Under the pieces are notes generated by a model, which saw only the letters and a list, made by a program, of their open reading frames with translations, searched no databases and was not told where the DNA came from. The translations under genes and the position numbers were made by a program. Positions 1 through 8,123 of a stretch of DNA of 64,000 nt are shown one piece after another. The stretch is from Pseudothioclava sp033100795 (GTDB lineage Bacteria > Pseudomonadota > Alphaproteobacteria > Rhodobacterales > Rhodobacteraceae), in NCBI RefSeq assembly GCF_033100795.1, contig NZ_JAWLVI010000004.1, positions 248,001 through 312,000 on the forward strand, read 5' to 3'. Positions within the stretch are counted from its first letter, which is position 1; every line of letters starts with the position of its first letter.

Positions 1-1042
1 GCGTGATATTCAGCGACAGCAGCACTGCCAGCAACACCGCCGTCGTCCCCGACCCCGGCACGCCAAGCGCCAGCATCGGCACCAGCGCGCCACCCGCAGC
101 CGCGTTATTGCCCGCCTCGGGGGCTGCAACACCGCGCGGATCGCCCGTGCCGAAGGTGCCCTCTTTATCGACCAGCCGCTTCTCCATCGAATACGAAATA
201 AACGAGCCAAGCGAGGCACCGGCACCGGGCAGAACGCCCGCAAGGAAGCCAAGGAACGAGGTGCGCAGCATCGTCGGTGTGCAGTCTTTGACCATCGACA
301 TCGGCGGCGTCAGGCGGCCAATGTCCATCTTTTTGCCCGCCGCATCAGCGTTGCCGTGACGCTCTTCAAGGAAGATGAACACCTCGGACAGCGCGAACAG
401 CCCGACGATAGCGACAAGGAAGTCGATCCCGTCATACAGGTGCACCTCGCCAAAGGTGAAGCGCGGCACGCCGGTCTGCGTATCGACCCCGATCATCGCA
501 AGGCCAAGCCCAAGTGCGGCCGCAAAAGCCGACTTCGCCTGATTGGTCGAGGACACCCCGCCAAGCGTCATGAACGCCAGCGCAAACAGCGCGAAATACT
601 CGGCCGGACCGAACAGCAGCGCGATTTTCACCAGTTGCGGCGCCAGCAGGATCAGCCCCCAGGTCGCAAGGAACGAGCCGACAAACGACGCGATCCCCGA
701 GATCGAGAGCGCCTGCCCCGCCATCCCCTTTTGCGCCATCGGATAGCCATCAAGACAGGTCATCATCGCAGGCTCGTCACCCGGAATATTCAGCAGGATC
801 GACGAGATTCGCCCGCCATACATCGCCCCGTAATAGACCGAGGTCAGCAGGATCAACGAAGGCGTCGCGCCAAGGCCAAGCGTGAATGCCAGCGGGATCA
901 GAATGGCCACGCCGTTCGACGGGCCAAGCCCCGGCAGCGCACCCATGATCGTGCCCAGGAAACAGCCCAGCAGAGCCAGACCAAGGTTTTGCCATGTCAG
1001 CGCGACGACAAAGCCGTCCGCCAGTGAGTTCATCAGTTCCAT
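1..1042 (-). CDS. tctA: Tripartite tricarboxylate transporter large permease TctA (3' end outside window)
   Basis: This is the large, roughly twelve-helix membrane subunit of a TTT-family secondary transporter, which uses a periplasmic binding protein to import carboxylates. About 347 of the usual ~500 residues are present; the C-terminal part lies beyond base 1. The family signature is visible near the N terminus as GCFLGTIMGALPGLGPSNG, followed by YYGAMYGGRISSILLNIPGD and, further on, a second half-repeat with GFLAGVLPGAGASLGSF. The start at 1042 (MELMNS) has AGGAGG a few bases upstream. It lies 12 nt after tctB on the same strand, so tctC-tctB-tctA is one operon. The substrate (citrate, tartrate or another dicarboxylate or tricarboxylate) cannot be told from sequence. 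Confidence 0.95.
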   Translation of the reverse strand, partial: MELMNSLADGFVVALTWQNLGLALLGCFLGTIMGALPGLGPSNGVAILIPLAFTLGLGATPSLILLTSVYYGAMYGGRISSILLNIPGDEPAMMTCLDGYPMAQKGMAGQALSISGIASFVGSFLATWGLILLAPQLVKIALLFGPAEYFALFALAFMTLGGVSSTNQAKSAFAAALGLGLAMIGVDTQTGVPRFTFGEVHLYDGIDFLVAIVGLFALSEVFIFLEERHGNADAAGKKMDIGRLTPPMSMVKDCTPTMLRTSFLGFLAGVLPGAGASLGSFISYSMEKRLVDKEGTFGTGDPRGVAAPEAGNNAAAGGALVPMLALGVPGSGTTAVLLAVLLSLNIT

Positions 1043-1054
1043 GACCCGTCCTCC

Positions 1055-1486
1055 TTAAAATCCAAGGGGGCCGCGCGCCAGCGACAGGCCCAGAACCAGA
1101 TGGAAAATAACGTAGATGCCGCCTGCGGTGCCAATGCCCGCGATCACCGCGGACAGCGGCGCGGACCCAAGCCGCCAGCCCAGATAGCTGGCCGCAACAG
1201 CCGTCGCGATGACGAAACCGGCAATCGGCAGGAACTCGGCGTAGAGCACCAAAACGACCACGGCAGCGGCGATCTCGGCCAGACGCCCGAGGCTTGGCCA
1301 ATGCGGCGCGGCGTCCGGTTTCAGCGCGATCACGGCGGAACTGATCCCGAGGATTGCAGCGATAATAAGCGGGAAGGCTTTGGGGCCCACGGCATCCGAG
1401 AGGAAGCTCTCTTCGATCACCAGCGCCGAAAGCGCAAAGGCAATCGCCAACAGGACACCGACTATGCCGAAGATGCGATCACTCAT
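1055..1486 (-). CDS. tctB: Tripartite tricarboxylate transporter small permease TctB
   Basis: This 143-residue protein is the small four-helix subunit that pairs with TctA in the inner membrane. The sequence starts MSDRIFGIVGVLLAIAFALS. It has hydrophobic spans near residues 5-25, 37-55, 75-100 and 110-135, and the conserved FPLIIA segment typical of TctB after the first helix. The frame is open further upstream, but the ATG at 1486 is preceded by AGGAGA at good spacing, so the longer 159-residue reading is not preferred. It sits between tctC (90 nt upstream) and tctA (12 nt downstream). Confidence 0.93.
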   Translation of the reverse strand: MSDRIFGIVGVLLAIAFALSALVIEESFLSDAVGPKAFPLIIAAILGISSAVIALKPDAAPHWPSLGRLAEIAAAVVVLVLYAEFLPIAGFVIATAVAASYLGWRLGSAPLSAVIAGIGTAGGIYVIFHLVLGLSLARGPLGF

Positions 1487-1522
1487 GGGGATCTCCTGAT
1501 ACGGCTGGAATTGGATATGATT

Positions 1523-1548
1523 GGGGGCGGCCATTGCCCGCCGCCCCC
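1523..1548 (-). other. Intercistronic GC stem-loop between tctC and tctB
   Basis: An 8-bp perfect stem, GGGGGCGG (1523-1530) and CCGCCCCC (1541-1548), encloses a 10-nt loop in the 90-nt gap between tctC and tctB. No T-run follows on the minus strand, so it is not a canonical intrinsic terminator. It more likely stabilises the tctC 3' end or attenuates read-through, a common way to make far more binding protein than permease from one operon. That role is inferred from position only. Confidence 0.5.
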
Positions 1549-1576
1549 GGTCTTCAAGCAGCGCGAGAGGGCGCGC

Positions 1577-2566
1577 TTACTTGATGATCCCGATCTCGCG
1601 CGAGATCGACTGGATCTTGGCAACCGAGTCCGACACGAAGGCCTGGAATTCGGCGCCTTGCAGGCTCAGCGGAGCCATGCCGTTCGCCGCCATCACAGCT
1701 TTCCACTCGTCCGAGGCGTAAAGCGTGCCGATTTTCTCGACCCATGCGTTATAGGCCTCGTCCGACATATTGCCCGGAGCGTAGAAGCCGCGCCAGTTTG
1801 CACCGATCGCATCGACGCCTTGCTCTTTCGCGGTCGGGAACTTGGCGAATTCACCTTCCAGACGCTCGGGAGCGAGAACCGCGATCACCTTGATGTCGCC
1901 GCTGTCGACAAAGCCTTTGGCTTCCGAGATGTCGCCGGTGAAGGCCTGAACCGAACCAGCCAGAAGCTGCGTCACAGCCTCGCCGCCGCCATCGAAGGCG
2001 ATGTATTTGACCGAGCGCACGTCGTCGATACCATAGGCATTGGCCGCGATCAGAACCTTGAGGTGGTCCCAGCCGCCAACAGCCGAACCGCCTGCAACCG
2101 AAACGCTGGTCGGGTCATTTTTCAGCTGGTCCAGAAGCTCGGGCAGCGTGTTGACGGCACTGTCGGCTGCCACGGCGATCACGCCGTAATCTGCGCCAAC
2201 GGATGCCAGCCAGCGGACCTGATCCATCGAGTTGCCCGGATAGGCGCCTTGCGCCAGACGGGTAGCCGTTGCCGACGAGGCCGCGACGATCAGATCGTTA
2301 TCGGCGCCGCGCTTGTTCACGACTTCCGCGTAAGCCACACCACCGCCGCCACCGGCAAGGTTCACAACCTGCATGGTCTTGTCGATCAGACCCTGATCCT
2401 GCAGCGATTTACCGACCTGACGGCAAGTGAAGTCCCAGCCGCCGCCCGGGTTCGCGGGCGCGATGCACTCGGGGTTCTCGGGCTTGAAGCCTTCGGCAGC
2501 AGCGGTCAGAGCGGACGCGCCAAGCAGCGCAGCGGCGAGGGTAAGGCGGGTTGCCTTGAAGATCAT
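1577..2566 (-). CDS. tctC: Tripartite tricarboxylate transporter substrate-binding protein TctC
   Basis: This 329-residue periplasmic binding protein belongs to the Bug/TctC family and delivers a carboxylate to TctAB. The N terminus is a clear Sec signal peptide, MIFKATRLTLAAALLGASA, with predicted cleavage after TAAAEG-type residues near position 22. The mature protein starts with the family's CIAPANPGGGWDFTCR loop, which binds a carboxylate of the ligand, followed by NLAGGGGGVAY. The ATG at 2566 has GGAGGAG upstream; an in-frame TTG at 2581 would place that ribosome site inside the gene and is rejected. It is the first gene of the tctCBA operon and is divergent from the tctDE two-component genes, whose product probably controls it. 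Confidence 0.95.
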   Translation of the reverse strand: MIFKATRLTLAAALLGASALTAAAEGFKPENPECIAPANPGGGWDFTCRQVGKSLQDQGLIDKTMQVVNLAGGGGGVAYAEVVNKRGADNDLIVAASSATATRLAQGAYPGNSMDQVRWLASVGADYGVIAVAADSAVNTLPELLDQLKNDPTSVSVAGGSAVGGWDHLKVLIAANAYGIDDVRSVKYIAFDGGGEAVTQLLAGSVQAFTGDISEAKGFVDSGDIKVIAVLAPERLEGEFAKFPTAKEQGVDAIGANWRGFYAPGNMSDEAYNAWVEKIGTLYASDEWKAVMAANGMAPLSLQGAEFQAFVSDSVAKIQSISREIGIIK

Positions 2567-2674
2567 CTTGAACTCCTCCAATTGTGGCCGGGATCAGCCC
2601 CGGAACTTGACGCCGTCGCTCCGCACTATGCGGCCTCCTTGCGACGGGCTATGAAGGACACTAGCGGCGCAAGC

Positions 2675-2700
2675 TGTCACGAACCTGTCATCATGACAGG
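2675..2700 (+). promoter_or_regulatory. Probable TctD-binding repeats in the tctC/tctD divergent region
   Basis: Two direct TGTCA repeats start 11 bases apart (2675-2679 and 2686-2690). The second is also the left arm of an inverted repeat CCTGTCA-TCA-TGACAGG (2684-2700). An 11-bp period of half-sites is typical of OmpR/PhoB-type response regulators, the class of TctD, and the site lies 23 bases before tctD and about 110 bases before tctC. Assignment to TctD is inference from position and geometry. Confidence 0.5.
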
Positions 2701-2722
2701 CACGAAAACGGACCGGAGACCG

Positions 2723-3394
2723 ATGCGGATTCTGATCGTCGAAGATGCAACCGATATGGCCGAGGCGGTGGCGATCCGTCTGGGGCGCGTTGGCATGGCC
2801 TGCGATCTGGCCGACACCCTGTCGGATGCCGAGGATTTTCTGGCGGTGCAGCGCTATGATGCGCTGATACTGGATATAAACCTGCCCGACGGCTTGGGCA
2901 CGGAACTGCTACAATCGCTGCGCGCGCGGGGCGACCGCACGCCGGTTCTGATGCTGACCGCGCTGTTTTCGGTAGATGACAGGGTTTCGGCGCTGGACCT
3001 TGGGGCCGACGATTATCTGGTCAAACCCTTTGATCAACGCGAGCTGGAGGCACGGCTACGCGCCCTTCTGCGGCGCGAATCGGATCAGAAAAGCGACACG
3101 CTGCAAATCGGGAAGCTGGCCTTTTCACCCTCGACGCTGGCGGCCCGGATCGGGGACGAGCCGCTGGAACTGACCCGGCGCGAAGCGACGTTGCTGGGGT
3201 TGTTGCTGCGGCACTCTGGTCAGGTTCTGTCGAAAGAGCGGCTGTATGACGGACTGTTCACCTTTAACGACACCGACGTCGGACTGAACGCGATCGAGCT
3301 GTATATCGGGCGGTTGCGCAAGAAACTGGCGGGCGCGGGCGTGACGATCGAGACCCAGAGGCGCCTTGGCTACCGGATCAGCGAAGATGCCTGA
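2723..3394 (+). CDS. tctD: Response regulator TctD, OmpR family
   Basis: This 223-residue response regulator activates tricarboxylate transport genes when phosphorylated by TctE. The receiver domain covers about residues 1-118, with acidic pocket ED at 7-8, phosphoacceptor D51 in LILDINLPDG, the switch Thr at 79 and Lys101 in YLVKPF. A winged-helix DNA-binding domain covers about 125-220 and ends LGYRISEDA. The open frame runs far upstream (to 1100), but the ATG at 2723 has GGAG just before it and gives the normal family length. Its end overlaps the tctE start by 8 bases, which implies translational coupling. It is divergent from tctC. Confidence 0.95.
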   Translation: MRILIVEDATDMAEAVAIRLGRVGMACDLADTLSDAEDFLAVQRYDALILDINLPDGLGTELLQSLRARGDRTPVLMLTALFSVDDRVSALDLGADDYLVKPFDQRELEARLRALLRRESDQKSDTLQIGKLAFSPSTLAARIGDEPLELTRREATLLGLLLRHSGQVLSKERLYDGLFTFNDTDVGLNAIELYIGRLRKKLAGAGVTIETQRRLGYRISEDA

Positions 3395-4769
3395 GCGCCG
3401 GTCCTTAGGCTCGCGCGTCGCCATCGGGGTGATCGCGCTGTTGCTTGTCGGTGGCGTCGTCGTGGCTATTGCAAGCTTTGCCTATGGCCGTCAGGCCGCG
3501 CGGAGCGCCTATGACCGGCTGCTTCTGGGCGCGGCCAACGACATTGCCGAAACGATCACCATCATCGCGGGCCAGCCCGTCACCGACCTGCCCTTGTCGG
3601 CGTTCCAGCTTTTGGCGCTCGCTGCCGATGACCGGATCGCCTATGCGGTGCGCGGGCCGGACGGGGCGCTGCTGACCGGGCAAGATACCGTCACCCCTGC
3701 CAATCCGCCACGTGACGGCGGGGCAGAGAACATATGGTTTTCTGATGCTGCGATGGGGGGCGAGCCTGCCCGCTTTATCACCGTCACGCGCCGCTTTGCC
3801 GAGCGTGATTTCTCGGGCACTGTCACCGTCACGGTTGGCCAGACCCTGCGCGCGCGCAATGATATGGCCCTTGGCCTGACGCGCGACGCGCTGATCGCGA
3901 CGGCCATCGGTGGGCTGGCGCTGATGGGGCTGGCGCTGGCCGTGATCCGCCGCGCGATGCGCCCGCTCGACCACCTGGCCGAAGACCTGCTTGCGCGTGA
4001 CCCGCGCGACCTGACGCCGATGGACAGCGCTGTGCCTGCCGAAGTGGCCGTGATGATCGACGCGATGAACCGCTTTATGCGCCGCCTTGATCGCCAGATC
4101 GGCTCGATGAAGAACCTGATTTCCGACACTGCCCACCAGTTGCGCACACCTGTTGCCGCCATCCGCGCGCAGGCCGAACTCATCGCCGAGGAACCCGACA
4201 GCCGCAAGCGCGACCTCATGCTCGGGCGGCTGTCGCGGCGCACGCGCTCGCTCGGGACGCTGCTTGACCAGATGCTGGCCCGCGCGCTGGTGATCCATCG
4301 CACTGACAGCGCACAGCGCTTGCCCGTCGATCTGCGCGATGTCGCGCTGGAGGTGGTCGAGAGCCGCGATCACGAATTGCTGTCGCCGCAAACCGAGGTG
4401 GAACTGCGGATCGGCCCTGATCCGGCCATGGTTCTGGGGGACGAAATGTCGCTGGTCGAGGCGGCAAAAAACATGTTCAACAACGCGCTGCGCCACGGGC
4501 AGGCGCCGGTGCGCATCGGCGTTTCGACCGAAGGCGACAAGGTCTCGCTTTGGGTCGAGGATGCGGGTAATGGCCCGCCACCTGAATTGCTGGACCGGAT
4601 GGGGCAACGCTTTGAACGCAACGCCGCCTCGCGCGGGCAAAGCGCAGGGCTGGGGCTGTCGATCGTGCGCGCGGTGGCCGAAGCCTTTGAGGGCGAACTG
4701 ACATTCGAGCGCCGCGAGACCGGCTTTCGCGTCGCCCTGACCCTTGACCAGATCGAGGAGACCGCATGA
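3387..4769 (+). CDS. tctE: Sensor histidine kinase TctE
   Basis: This 460-residue inner-membrane sensor kinase is the partner of TctD. The first membrane helix spans about residues 11-33, a periplasmic sensing region about 34-167 and the second helix about 168-189; a HAMP-like linker then leads to the HisKA domain. The phosphorylated His is near residue 249 in SDTAHQLRTPVAA. The ATPase domain shows the N box NNALRHG (about 365), the D box DAGNGPP and the G box GLGLSIV (about 423). It starts inside the tctD stop region and its own stop overlaps the next start (ATGA). The long periplasmic domain agrees with ligand or binding-protein sensing outside the membrane. Confidence 0.94.
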   Translation: MPERRSLGSRVAIGVIALLLVGGVVVAIASFAYGRQAARSAYDRLLLGAANDIAETITIIAGQPVTDLPLSAFQLLALAADDRIAYAVRGPDGALLTGQDTVTPANPPRDGGAENIWFSDAAMGGEPARFITVTRRFAERDFSGTVTVTVGQTLRARNDMALGLTRDALIATAIGGLALMGLALAVIRRAMRPLDHLAEDLLARDPRDLTPMDSAVPAEVAVMIDAMNRFMRRLDRQIGSMKNLISDTAHQLRTPVAAIRAQAELIAEEPDSRKRDLMLGRLSRRTRSLGTLLDQMLARALVIHRTDSAQRLPVDLRDVALEVVESRDHELLSPQTEVELRIGPDPAMVLGDEMSLVEAAKNMFNNALRHGQAPVRIGVSTEGDKVSLWVEDAGNGPPPELLDRMGQRFERNAASRGQSAGLGLSIVRAVAEAFEGELTFERRETGFRVALTLDQIEETA

Positions 4770-5797
4770 TCCGCCTGCTTGCCGCATTATGCCTGTTCGC
4801 CGCGCCGCTGGCCGCGCAAGAGGCGCAAACGCGCTTTGGCCCGGCATCCGGCACGGCGCTGCTGATCCGCTCGACCACCGACACCGCGATCCTCGCCCCC
4901 GCGATGGAGGCGTTCATCGCCCGCAATCCCGGCGTGGCCATCGACTATGAGCAATGGGGATCGAACGACCTCAACGCCCTGACATCGGCTGAATGCACGA
5001 CCCAAAGACCCCGCGCGGATGCCGTGTTTTCCTCGGCGGTGCATCAGATGGTGGAACTGGTGAACTCGGGCTGCGCCGAGCCGTATCGCTCTACCCGAAC
5101 GGCCGAATTACCGCCCGAACGTATCTGGCGCGACGAATTATGGGGCGTCACCCACGAGGCCGCCGTCATCGTTTACAACACCCGCCTCGTGCCGCCCGAG
5201 GATGTCCCGCACACGCGCTTCGACCTTCTTGATCTGATGCGGCGTCAGGACCAGCGCTATCAGGGCCGGATCGCAACCTATGATATTGTCGCCTCGGGGC
5301 TTGGCTACCTGTTCGCCTTCGCGGATTCGCTTGAGGCCAGCACCTTCGGCTCGCTTCTCGAAGGCTTTGCCCGCTCGGGCGCCATCGCCACCTGCTGCTC
5401 GGCCGAGATCATCGAGGGCGTCTCCAGCGGGCGCTACCTGATCGCCTATAACGTGCTGGGGTCTTACGTCGACAGCTCCCGCGCCGAAGATGTCGGCGTG
5501 ATCCGCCCGAGTGACTACACGCTGTTCCTCTCGCGCGGCTATATGATCCCGCAAGGCGCCCCGCATCCCGCGCTTGCCGGTGCGCTGCTGGACTTTCTGC
5601 TCTCCCCCGAGGGGCAGGCGATCCTCACACGCTCGGGCCTTGTGACCAAACGCGACCCAGAGGAAACCGCCCTCCCCGAAAGCGCCGAGCGCCCGATCCG
5701 CATTGATCCGGTGCTTCTGGTCGCCCGCGACAAGCAAAAACGCGAAGGGTTTATCGCGCGCTGGCGCGCCGCCTTCGGGCGCCCGACGCTGCCCTGA
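4766..5797 (+). CDS. Periplasmic ABC-type substrate-binding protein coupled to tctDE
   Basis: This 343-residue exported binding protein has a signal peptide (MIRLLAALCLFAAPLAAQEA) and a two-lobe periplasmic-binding fold of the iron(III)/AfuA class. Visible family features are the DYEQWGSNDL segment, a hydrophobic YNTRLVPPEDVP strand and, near the C terminus, DFLLSPEGQAILTRSGLV. A vicinal CC pair occurs near residue 210 (ATCCSAEI). Its ATG overlaps the tctE stop, so it is made with the two-component system, and no ABC permease or ATPase gene is next to it. It is therefore more likely a ligand-sensing partner of TctE than a transport protein; that is inference, and it could also serve a distant transporter. 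Confidence 0.85.
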   Translation: MIRLLAALCLFAAPLAAQEAQTRFGPASGTALLIRSTTDTAILAPAMEAFIARNPGVAIDYEQWGSNDLNALTSAECTTQRPRADAVFSSAVHQMVELVNSGCAEPYRSTRTAELPPERIWRDELWGVTHEAAVIVYNTRLVPPEDVPHTRFDLLDLMRRQDQRYQGRIATYDIVASGLGYLFAFADSLEASTFGSLLEGFARSGAIATCCSAEIIEGVSSGRYLIAYNVLGSYVDSSRAEDVGVIRPSDYTLFLSRGYMIPQGAPHPALAGALLDFLLSPEGQAILTRSGLVTKRDPEETALPESAERPIRIDPVLLVARDKQKREGFIARWRAAFGRPTLP

Positions 5798-5866
5798 AAG
5801 GCAGGGCTGGCCACGGGCGGAAAACCTAGGTAAAACCCCGCGCAACAAGGCTTAAAGGGATCGGAT

Positions 5867-7576
5867 ATGGCGCGTCACCTCATTACCTCGGCTATTCCCT
5901 ACATCAACGGCATCAAGCATCTGGGCAACCTTGTGGGGTCGCAGTTGCCCGCTGATCTGTTCGCCCGCTATCAGCGCGCGCGCGGCAACGAGGTGATGTT
6001 CATTTGCGCCACCGACGAGCACGGCACTCCGGCAGAGCTGGCCGCCGACAAAGCGGGCAAACCCGTGGCGGACTACTGCGCCGAGATGCACGAGGTTCAG
6101 GCCCGCATCGCCGAAGGGTTCCGCCTGTCGTTCGACCATTTCGGGCGCTCGTCTTCGGCTGAAAACCGTGCCCTGACGCAGCATTTCGCCCTGCGTCTGG
6201 CCGAGGCTGGCCTGATCCGCGAAGTCAGCGAAAAGCAGATGTATTCCAAGGCCGATGGCCGCTTCCTGCCCGACCGCTACATCGAAGGCACCTGCCCCAA
6301 CTGCGGCTTTGACAGTGCGCGCGGGGATCAGTGCGACAACTGCACCAAGCAGCTTGATCCGGTGGACCTGATCAACCCTCATTCGGTGATCTCCGGCTCG
6401 ACCGATCTGGAGATGCGCGAGACCAAGCACCTGTTCCTGTGCCAGTCCGCAATGAAAGACAAGCTGGCCGAATGGATCGACAGCAAGGCCGACTGGCCGG
6501 TGCTGACCACCTCGATCGCGAAGAAATGGTTGTTTGACGGCGACGGCCTGCAAGACCGCGGCATCACGCGCGACCTGCATTGGGGCGTTCCCGCGCAATT
6601 CGAGGGCGCGCCGTGGCAGGGCATGGACGGCAAGGTCTTTTACGTCTGGTTCGACGCTCCCATCGAATATATCGCCGCGACGCAGGAATGGTCGGGCAAA
6701 TCGGGCGGCGATTGGGAACGCTGGTGGCGCACCGACAAGGGCGCCTCCGACGTGACCTACACACAGTTCATGGGCAAGGATAACGTCCCGTTCCACACGC
6801 TGTCCTTCCCCTCGACGATCCTTGGCTCGAACGAGCCGTGGAAGCTGGTGGATTACATCAAGTCCTTCAACTACCTGAACTATGACGGCGGCCAGTTCTC
6901 GACCTCGCGCGGGCGCGGCGTGTTCATGGATCAGGCGCTTGAGATCCTGCCCGCTGACTACTGGCGCTGGTGGCTCCTGAGCCATGCCCCCGAATCTGCG
7001 GATGCCGAGTTCACCTGGGACAACTTCCAGACGGCGGCAAACAAGGATCTGGCCGATGTGCTGGGGAATTTCGTCAGCCGGATCACCAAGTTCACGCGCT
7101 CGAAATTCGGCGAGGCATTGCCCGAGGGCGGCGCATGGGGCGAGCAGGAAGAGGCACTGATTGCCGAACTGAACACCCGTATCCGCGCCTATGAAACCTT
7201 CATGGAAGATAAAGAGGTCCGCAAGGCCGCGACCGAGCTGCGTGCGATTTGGGTCGCGGGCAACGAATACCTGCAATCCTCGGCGCCGTGGTCGGTGTTC
7301 AAAACAGATCCGGCACAGGCGGCGGCGATTGCACGCCTCGCGCTGAACCTCGTGCGGGTCTATGCGGTCCTCTCGGCCCCGTTCATTCCCGATGCTGCCG
7401 CCTCGATGATGGACGGGATGCAGTCCGAGGACTGGAGCTGGCCGACGGACGCCAAAGCCGCGCTAACCGCGCTGCCGGTCGGGCACGCCTTCGTCACCCC
7501 CGAGGTTCTGTTCCGCAAGATTGCGGATGAAGAACGCGAGGAATGGCAGGCCCGTTTCGCAGGCACGCGCAGCTAA
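5867..7576 (+). CDS. metG: Methionyl-tRNA synthetase
   Basis: MetRS charges tRNA-Met and initiator tRNA with methionine in the cytoplasm. This protein has 569 residues. The class I HIGH-type motif is HLGN at residues 18-21, zinc-type cysteine pairs lie at about 143-157 (CPNCGF and CDNC), and the KMSKS-type loop is FSTSRG near residue 343. The anticodon-binding helical domain follows. No C-terminal EMAP-like tRNA-binding extension is present, as in many alphaproteobacterial enzymes. The ATG at 5867 follows AAAGGGA. Two strong hairpins lie just after the stop, so it is probably a single-gene unit. Confidence 0.97.
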   Translation: MARHLITSAIPYINGIKHLGNLVGSQLPADLFARYQRARGNEVMFICATDEHGTPAELAADKAGKPVADYCAEMHEVQARIAEGFRLSFDHFGRSSSAENRALTQHFALRLAEAGLIREVSEKQMYSKADGRFLPDRYIEGTCPNCGFDSARGDQCDNCTKQLDPVDLINPHSVISGSTDLEMRETKHLFLCQSAMKDKLAEWIDSKADWPVLTTSIAKKWLFDGDGLQDRGITRDLHWGVPAQFEGAPWQGMDGKVFYVWFDAPIEYIAATQEWSGKSGGDWERWWRTDKGASDVTYTQFMGKDNVPFHTLSFPSTILGSNEPWKLVDYIKSFNYLNYDGGQFSTSRGRGVFMDQALEILPADYWRWWLLSHAPESADAEFTWDNFQTAANKDLADVLGNFVSRITKFTRSKFGEALPEGGAWGEQEEALIAELNTRIRAYETFMEDKEVRKAATELRAIWVAGNEYLQSSAPWSVFKTDPAQAAAIARLALNLVRVYAVLSAPFIPDAAASMMDGMQSEDWSWPTDAKAALTALPVGHAFVTPEVLFRKIADEEREEWQARFAGTRS

Positions 7577-7592
7577 GCCAAGCGCACCGAAA

Positions 7593-7643
7593 CAGGGGCA
7601 CCGCCCCTGACGAATAAAGGGGACTCGATGCCCCCTTTATTCG
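7593..7643 (+). terminator. Tandem hairpins after metG
   Basis: The first hairpin is CAGGGGC-acc-GCCCCTG (7593-7609). The second pairs CGAATAAAGGGG (7611-7622) with CCCCTTTATTCG up to 7643. The A/T-rich base of the second stem gives U-rich ends on both strands, so it can end metG transcripts and also those of the convergent holin gene whose stop is at 7650. Confidence 0.7.
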
Positions 7644-7649
7644 TTCCCC

Positions 7650-8123
7650 CTATGCCCCTTTGCGCCAATCCTCCAGCGCGGGGTTCTCTGCCTCGGGCAA
7701 GGCCTCGGCGGCGGGCATAACGACCGATTTCGCGCGCAGGTAATGCGCCTCACGTGCGCCGAAATAGAAGCCCACAATCGCCCCTAAAAGCCACCAAAGC
7801 GGCTCGGGGACATAGTTCAGCCCCACCATCCTCCGCGCGAACCCCACCGGATCAATCATCGCATAGGTAAACAGCCCCAGCGTCCCGAAAGCCAGAAACG
7901 GGCGCGGCAGGCGGTTCAGACCATTCACGAAACGGTCGAACGCGCCGGGGCGCAGGTATTGAAACTCGGCCCCGTGCTCATCAAGCGCCGCGATATAGGC
8001 GTCATGCGCGGCTTCCATCTTTTTGGTTGCGTTCGGCACGAAAACCTCGGCCACCTCGCCCGCCGCCTGACCAAGCGCGCGCGCGGCCCCTGCCCCGCCA
8101 ATCAGCCTGCCGATCACACCCAT
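7650..8123 (-). CDS. Holin of the gene-transfer-agent type (3-TM holin family)
   Basis: This 157-residue protein resembles the three-helix holins used to release gene transfer agent particles. It has an amphipathic N terminus, a region around FVPNATKKMEAAHDAY, and hydrophobic segments at about 75-92 (FLAFGTLGLFTYAMI) and 108-124 (LWWLLGAIVGFYFGARE), with a charged C terminus. It would form inner-membrane pores that let the endolysin reach the wall. Its start overlaps the end of the upstream endolysin gene by 10 bases, a classic lysis pair. No capsid or tail genes are nearby; in Rhodobacter capsulatus the GTA lysis genes are likewise apart from the structural cluster. Confidence 0.8.
   Translation of the reverse strand: MGVIGRLIGGAGAARALGQAAGEVAEVFVPNATKKMEAAHDAYIAALDEHGAEFQYLRPGAFDRFVNGLNRLPRPFLAFGTLGLFTYAMIDPVGFARRMVGLNYVPEPLWWLLGAIVGFYFGAREAHYLRAKSVVMPAAEALPEAENPALEDWRKGA

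Noticed and set aside
2567..2581. TTG start for tctC at 2581
   Set aside because: It would place the GGAGGAG ribosome site inside the coding region; the ATG at 2566 starts directly with the signal peptide.
1100..2722. A long N-terminal extension of the tctD frame
   Set aside because: It runs antisense through tctB and tctC and has no known domain; the ATG at 2723 has a ribosome site and gives the standard response-regulator length.
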